Shown piece after piece: positions 61,932 through 64,000 of a DNA stretch of 64,000 nt. The notes beneath the pieces are model-generated. The model was not told the origin of the DNA. It did not search any database and worked only from the letters and a program-made list of their open reading frames with translations. The translations under genes and the position numbers were made by a program. How positions within the stretch are numbered: position 1 is the stretch's first letter; each line of letters opens with the position of its first letter. This DNA is from Roseomonas elaeocarpi (lineage in GTDB: Bacteria; Pseudomonadota; Alphaproteobacteria; Acetobacterales; Acetobacteraceae), in contig NZ_JBHLUN010000005.1 of NCBI RefSeq assembly GCF_042433915.1, forward strand, positions 434,001-498,000, in the 5' to 3' direction.

Positions 61932-62822
61932 ATGGCGCCCGGAGATCGAGACGCGGGGGAACCCGGGGCACAAGACGGCGCGGCCCTGTTGCGGGCGCTG
62001 CGCCGGCTGCTGCGGCCGCTCGTGCGCTTCCTGGTGCGAAGCGGGATCACCTTTCCGGTCCTGGCCGATCTCCTGCGCGTCCTGTACGTCGAGGTCGTGA
62101 CCGAGGACCTCCTGTCCGATCCCCGCTCCCGCACCGACAGCCGGGTGAGCCTGCTCACGGGGGTGCACCGCAAGGAGATCCGCCGCCTGCGCACTGCCGG
62201 CGAGGACAGCGAGGAAGCGCCGCCCCTGGTAACGGTGAGCAGCCAGATCATCGGACGCTGGCTCGGCCTGCCGGCCTATGCCACGCCCGCCGGCGGGCCG
62301 GCCCCGCTGCCGCGCACGGCTGCGCCGGACGGAGGCGCCAGCTTCGAGGCGCTGGTCGCTTCCGTCACCACGGACCTGCGCCCGCGCACGGTGCTGGACG
62401 ACTGGCTCCAGCAGGGCATCGTCACGATCGACGCGGAGGATCGCGTGCGGCTGAACGTCGGTGCCTTCCTGCCGCGACCCGGGCGCAGCGAGCAGCTCTT
62501 CTACTTCGCCCGCAACCTCCATGATCACCTGGCGGCGGCGGCGGCCAACCTGACGCCCTCCGAAGGGGCGCAGGCCGGCAGGGCGGCGCCCTTTCTGGAC
62601 CGCAGCGTCCACTACGACCGGCTGAGCCCGGATCTGGCAGCGCGGCTGGAGGCGGCCGGGCGCGAAGGGGCGCAGCGGCTGCTGCTGGAGATCAACCGCC
62701 TGGCCCTCACGGCGCTGGAGGCGGAGGGCGAGGTTCCGGCCGGCAGCGACCTGCCGACCCGTCGCGTCAACCTCGGCATCTACCTTTATGCCGAGGACGA
62801 GCCGCGGAAGCCCGGGGCATGA
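61932..62822 (+). CDS. DUF6502 family protein
   Basis: A 296-residue protein of unknown function. The N-terminal half, with LLRALRRLLRPLVRFLVRSG, ITFPVLADLLRVLYVEV and DSRVSLLTGVHRKEIRRL, has the look of a helix-turn-helix region and fits DUF6502. The C-terminal half (from about 135) has VLDDWLQQGIVTIDAEDRVRLNV, winged-helix-like, and ends in long helices. The ATG at 61932 is 11 bases after AGGAAG; earlier in-frame starts lie inside the palindrome region. Its stop overlaps the start of the DUF5666 gene (ATGA). A role as transcription regulator is likely but inferred. Confidence 0.7.
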   Translation: MAPGDRDAGEPGAQDGAALLRALRRLLRPLVRFLVRSGITFPVLADLLRVLYVEVVTEDLLSDPRSRTDSRVSLLTGVHRKEIRRLRTAGEDSEEAPPLVTVSSQIIGRWLGLPAYATPAGGPAPLPRTAAPDGGASFEALVASVTTDLRPRTVLDDWLQQGIVTIDAEDRVRLNVGAFLPRPGRSEQLFYFARNLHDHLAAAAANLTPSEGAQAGRAAPFLDRSVHYDRLSPDLAARLEAAGREGAQRLLLEINRLALTALEAEGEVPAGSDLPTRRVNLGIYLYAEDEPRKPGA

Positions 62823-64000
62823 GGGTCCGTCCCTGGCTCGGCACGCTGCTGATCCTGGCGCAGTGCGCGGCGCCGGCCGGTCCGGTGCCGCAAACGGCCA
62901 GCGCGCCGTCGGGCTTCTGCCGCATCGGCCCGGATGACGGACCGCCGGTCAGCCTGGCGGCCGGCGGCGACGACCGCGGCATCGGCGGAACCGGTCGCAT
63001 GGCCGCCGCGGGCGAGGATCGCGGGATCGGCGGCACCGGCATCATCGGCGTGGTCACCGGCTTTGCCAGCATCTGCGTCAGCGGCGTCGAGGTCGGCTAC
63101 GCGCCCGACGTGCCAGTGCGGATCGAGGGCGTGGCAGCAACGCCCGCGGCACTGCGCGCCGGGCAGGTCGTGGTGGTGGAGGCCGAGGGCGGCACCGACC
63201 TGCGGGCTAGGCACGTCGCGGTGCGGCACGAGGTATCCGGGCCGGTGGAAAGCCTCGGCCCCGGCGGCGTGCTGAGCGTGGCCGGGCAGGACGTAGTGGC
63301 CGGGGAGGGCACGCGCGGGATCTCGCCGCAGCCCGGCGACTGGGTGGAGGTCAGCGGCCTCCGCCGGGCTGATGGCACGGTCGTCGCCACGCGCATCGAC
63401 CTCGGGACGCCGGGCGTGGTTCGGGTGCACGGCGAGTTGCGGCGCGGCGACGACGGCAGCCTTCGCATCGGGCGCCTGCCTTTGCGCGAGGCCGGTGCCC
63501 TGGATCTCGAAGCCGACCGCTACGCCACGGTGAGCGGCACGTTGCGCGGCGGCGTGCTGCTGGCGCAGTCGATCCAGCCGGATCCCGTGCTGCGCGACCC
63601 GGCCGCGGCCTTCGCGCCGGATGTCGGGCGCGTGCTGCTGGAATCCTTCGTGGCCGTGTCGGGTGGCGCGCTTCTGCTGGGCTCCTCCGTTTCGACCGGG
63701 TTCGACCGCACCTTGCACCCCATGCCCGGGCGGAGCGTGGTGGAACTTCGGCGCGACGCCGGTGGTGGGCTGGTCGCGCGCTCCCTGCGCCCGGTGCCGG
63801 AAGCGCCGGCCGCGGCCTCATCGCAGATGCCGGCGCTCCCCTCGGCAGTGCGGGAGCCGGGTCGTCCCGGCACCGGCGGGGCGCCGAACGCCGGCGATGG
63901 CAGGAATGGAGGTGCCCGCTGGGAGCCCGCGCCGGTTCCGGGCCGCTGGTCTGGCGGAAACCTCAACGGCCCCACGGGAAGTGGCGGCGCGGCGGGGCGG
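62819..64000 (+). CDS. DUF5666 domain exported protein (cut by window edge)
   Basis: An open frame of 394 codons without a stop before base 64000. The N-terminus RVRPWLGTLLILAQCAAPAG is a signal peptide, with a poor lipobox (LAQC). Two DRGIGGTG motifs follow (about residues 49-56 and 65-72), then repeated short beta-strand domains of OB-like DUF5666 type (VRIEGVAATPAALRAGQVVVVEAEG in parts; DWVEVSGLRRADGTVVATRID in parts). The last 60 residues are Pro/Gly-rich and disordered. Probably periplasmic or surface located. It is coupled to DUF6502 by a 4-base overlap. Confidence 0.75.
   Translation, partial: MRVRPWLGTLLILAQCAAPAGPVPQTASAPSGFCRIGPDDGPPVSLAAGGDDRGIGGTGRMAAAGEDRGIGGTGIIGVVTGFASICVSGVEVGYAPDVPVRIEGVAATPAALRAGQVVVVEAEGGTDLRARHVAVRHEVSGPVESLGPGGVLSVAGQDVVAGEGTRGISPQPGDWVEVSGLRRADGTVVATRIDLGTPGVVRVHGELRRGDDGSLRIGRLPLREAGALDLEADRYATVSGTLRGGVLLAQSIQPDPVLRDPAAAFAPDVGRVLLESFVAVSGGALLLGSSVSTGFDRTLHPMPGRSVVELRRDAGGGLVARSLRPVPEAPAAASSQMPALPSAVREPGRPGTGGAPNAGDGRNGGARWEPAPVPGRWSGGNLNGPTGSGGAAGR

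Overview
The window is a 64 kb stretch of high-GC chromosome from an alphaproteobacterium, most probably an Acetobacteraceae member of the Roseomonas type. The reasons are a 13-gene nuo operon with separate nuoC and nuoD running into birA-coaX-rnj-DUF1467-proS-lolC-lolD, a short ProRS without an editing insertion, and the order tig-clpP-clpX-lon-hup-tRNA-nuo. The family call is an inference from gene content and order. No phage, insertion sequence, CRISPR array or rRNA was seen. Both ends cut a gene: secD on the left and a DUF5666 gene on the right.

Left part (1-30 kb) is a mosaic of short operons. It holds secD (partial), a GnnA-like Gfo/Idh/MocA oxidoreductase, a Bcr/CflA efflux pump and a DUF1345 membrane protein. 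A MocR/PdxR-type regulator faces a PNPOx-fold protein, followed by a second PNPOx-fold protein. Next come a coupled GNAT-nitrilase-lpxB operon, a hydrolase/TPR protein, the divergent pair hisI-zur sharing a palindrome, a lipoprotein with two retropepsin motifs, and a class II photolyase. The operon alaX-sseA-metC (tRNA editing and sulfur amino acid metabolism) follows, then a DMT transporter and a molybdenum group (moeA-fdhD facing modD). The part closes with a thioredoxin-like protein, an orphan peptide-type solute-binding protein, an amidase, small proteins and an orphan ParA ATPase.

Middle part (30-39 kb) is housekeeping: the NAD(P)HX repair enzyme, tRNA-Leu(UAG), then the protein quality control block trigger factor, ClpP, ClpX and Lon, then HU, tRNA-Val(UAC) and two identical tRNA-Asp(GUC) genes. 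Two good sigma70-type promoters can be read, in front of tRNA-Leu and of the first tRNA-Asp.

Right part (39-61 kb) is one long same-strand run: nuoABCDEFGHIJKLMN (complete complex I), birA, coaX, rnj, a DUF1467 membrane protein, a terminator, proS, lolC and lolD. Many junctions overlap by 1-8 bases, so translational coupling is likely. Several genes start with GTG or TTG.

Right edge (61-64 kb) is the least understood piece. A stand-alone histidine kinase of the HWE/HisKA_2 kind faces a coupled DUF6502-DUF5666 pair across a promoter region that carries two copies of a 17-bp palindrome GTGGGAA-N3-TTCCCAC (second copy imperfect). This is the best candidate for an undescribed regulated system.
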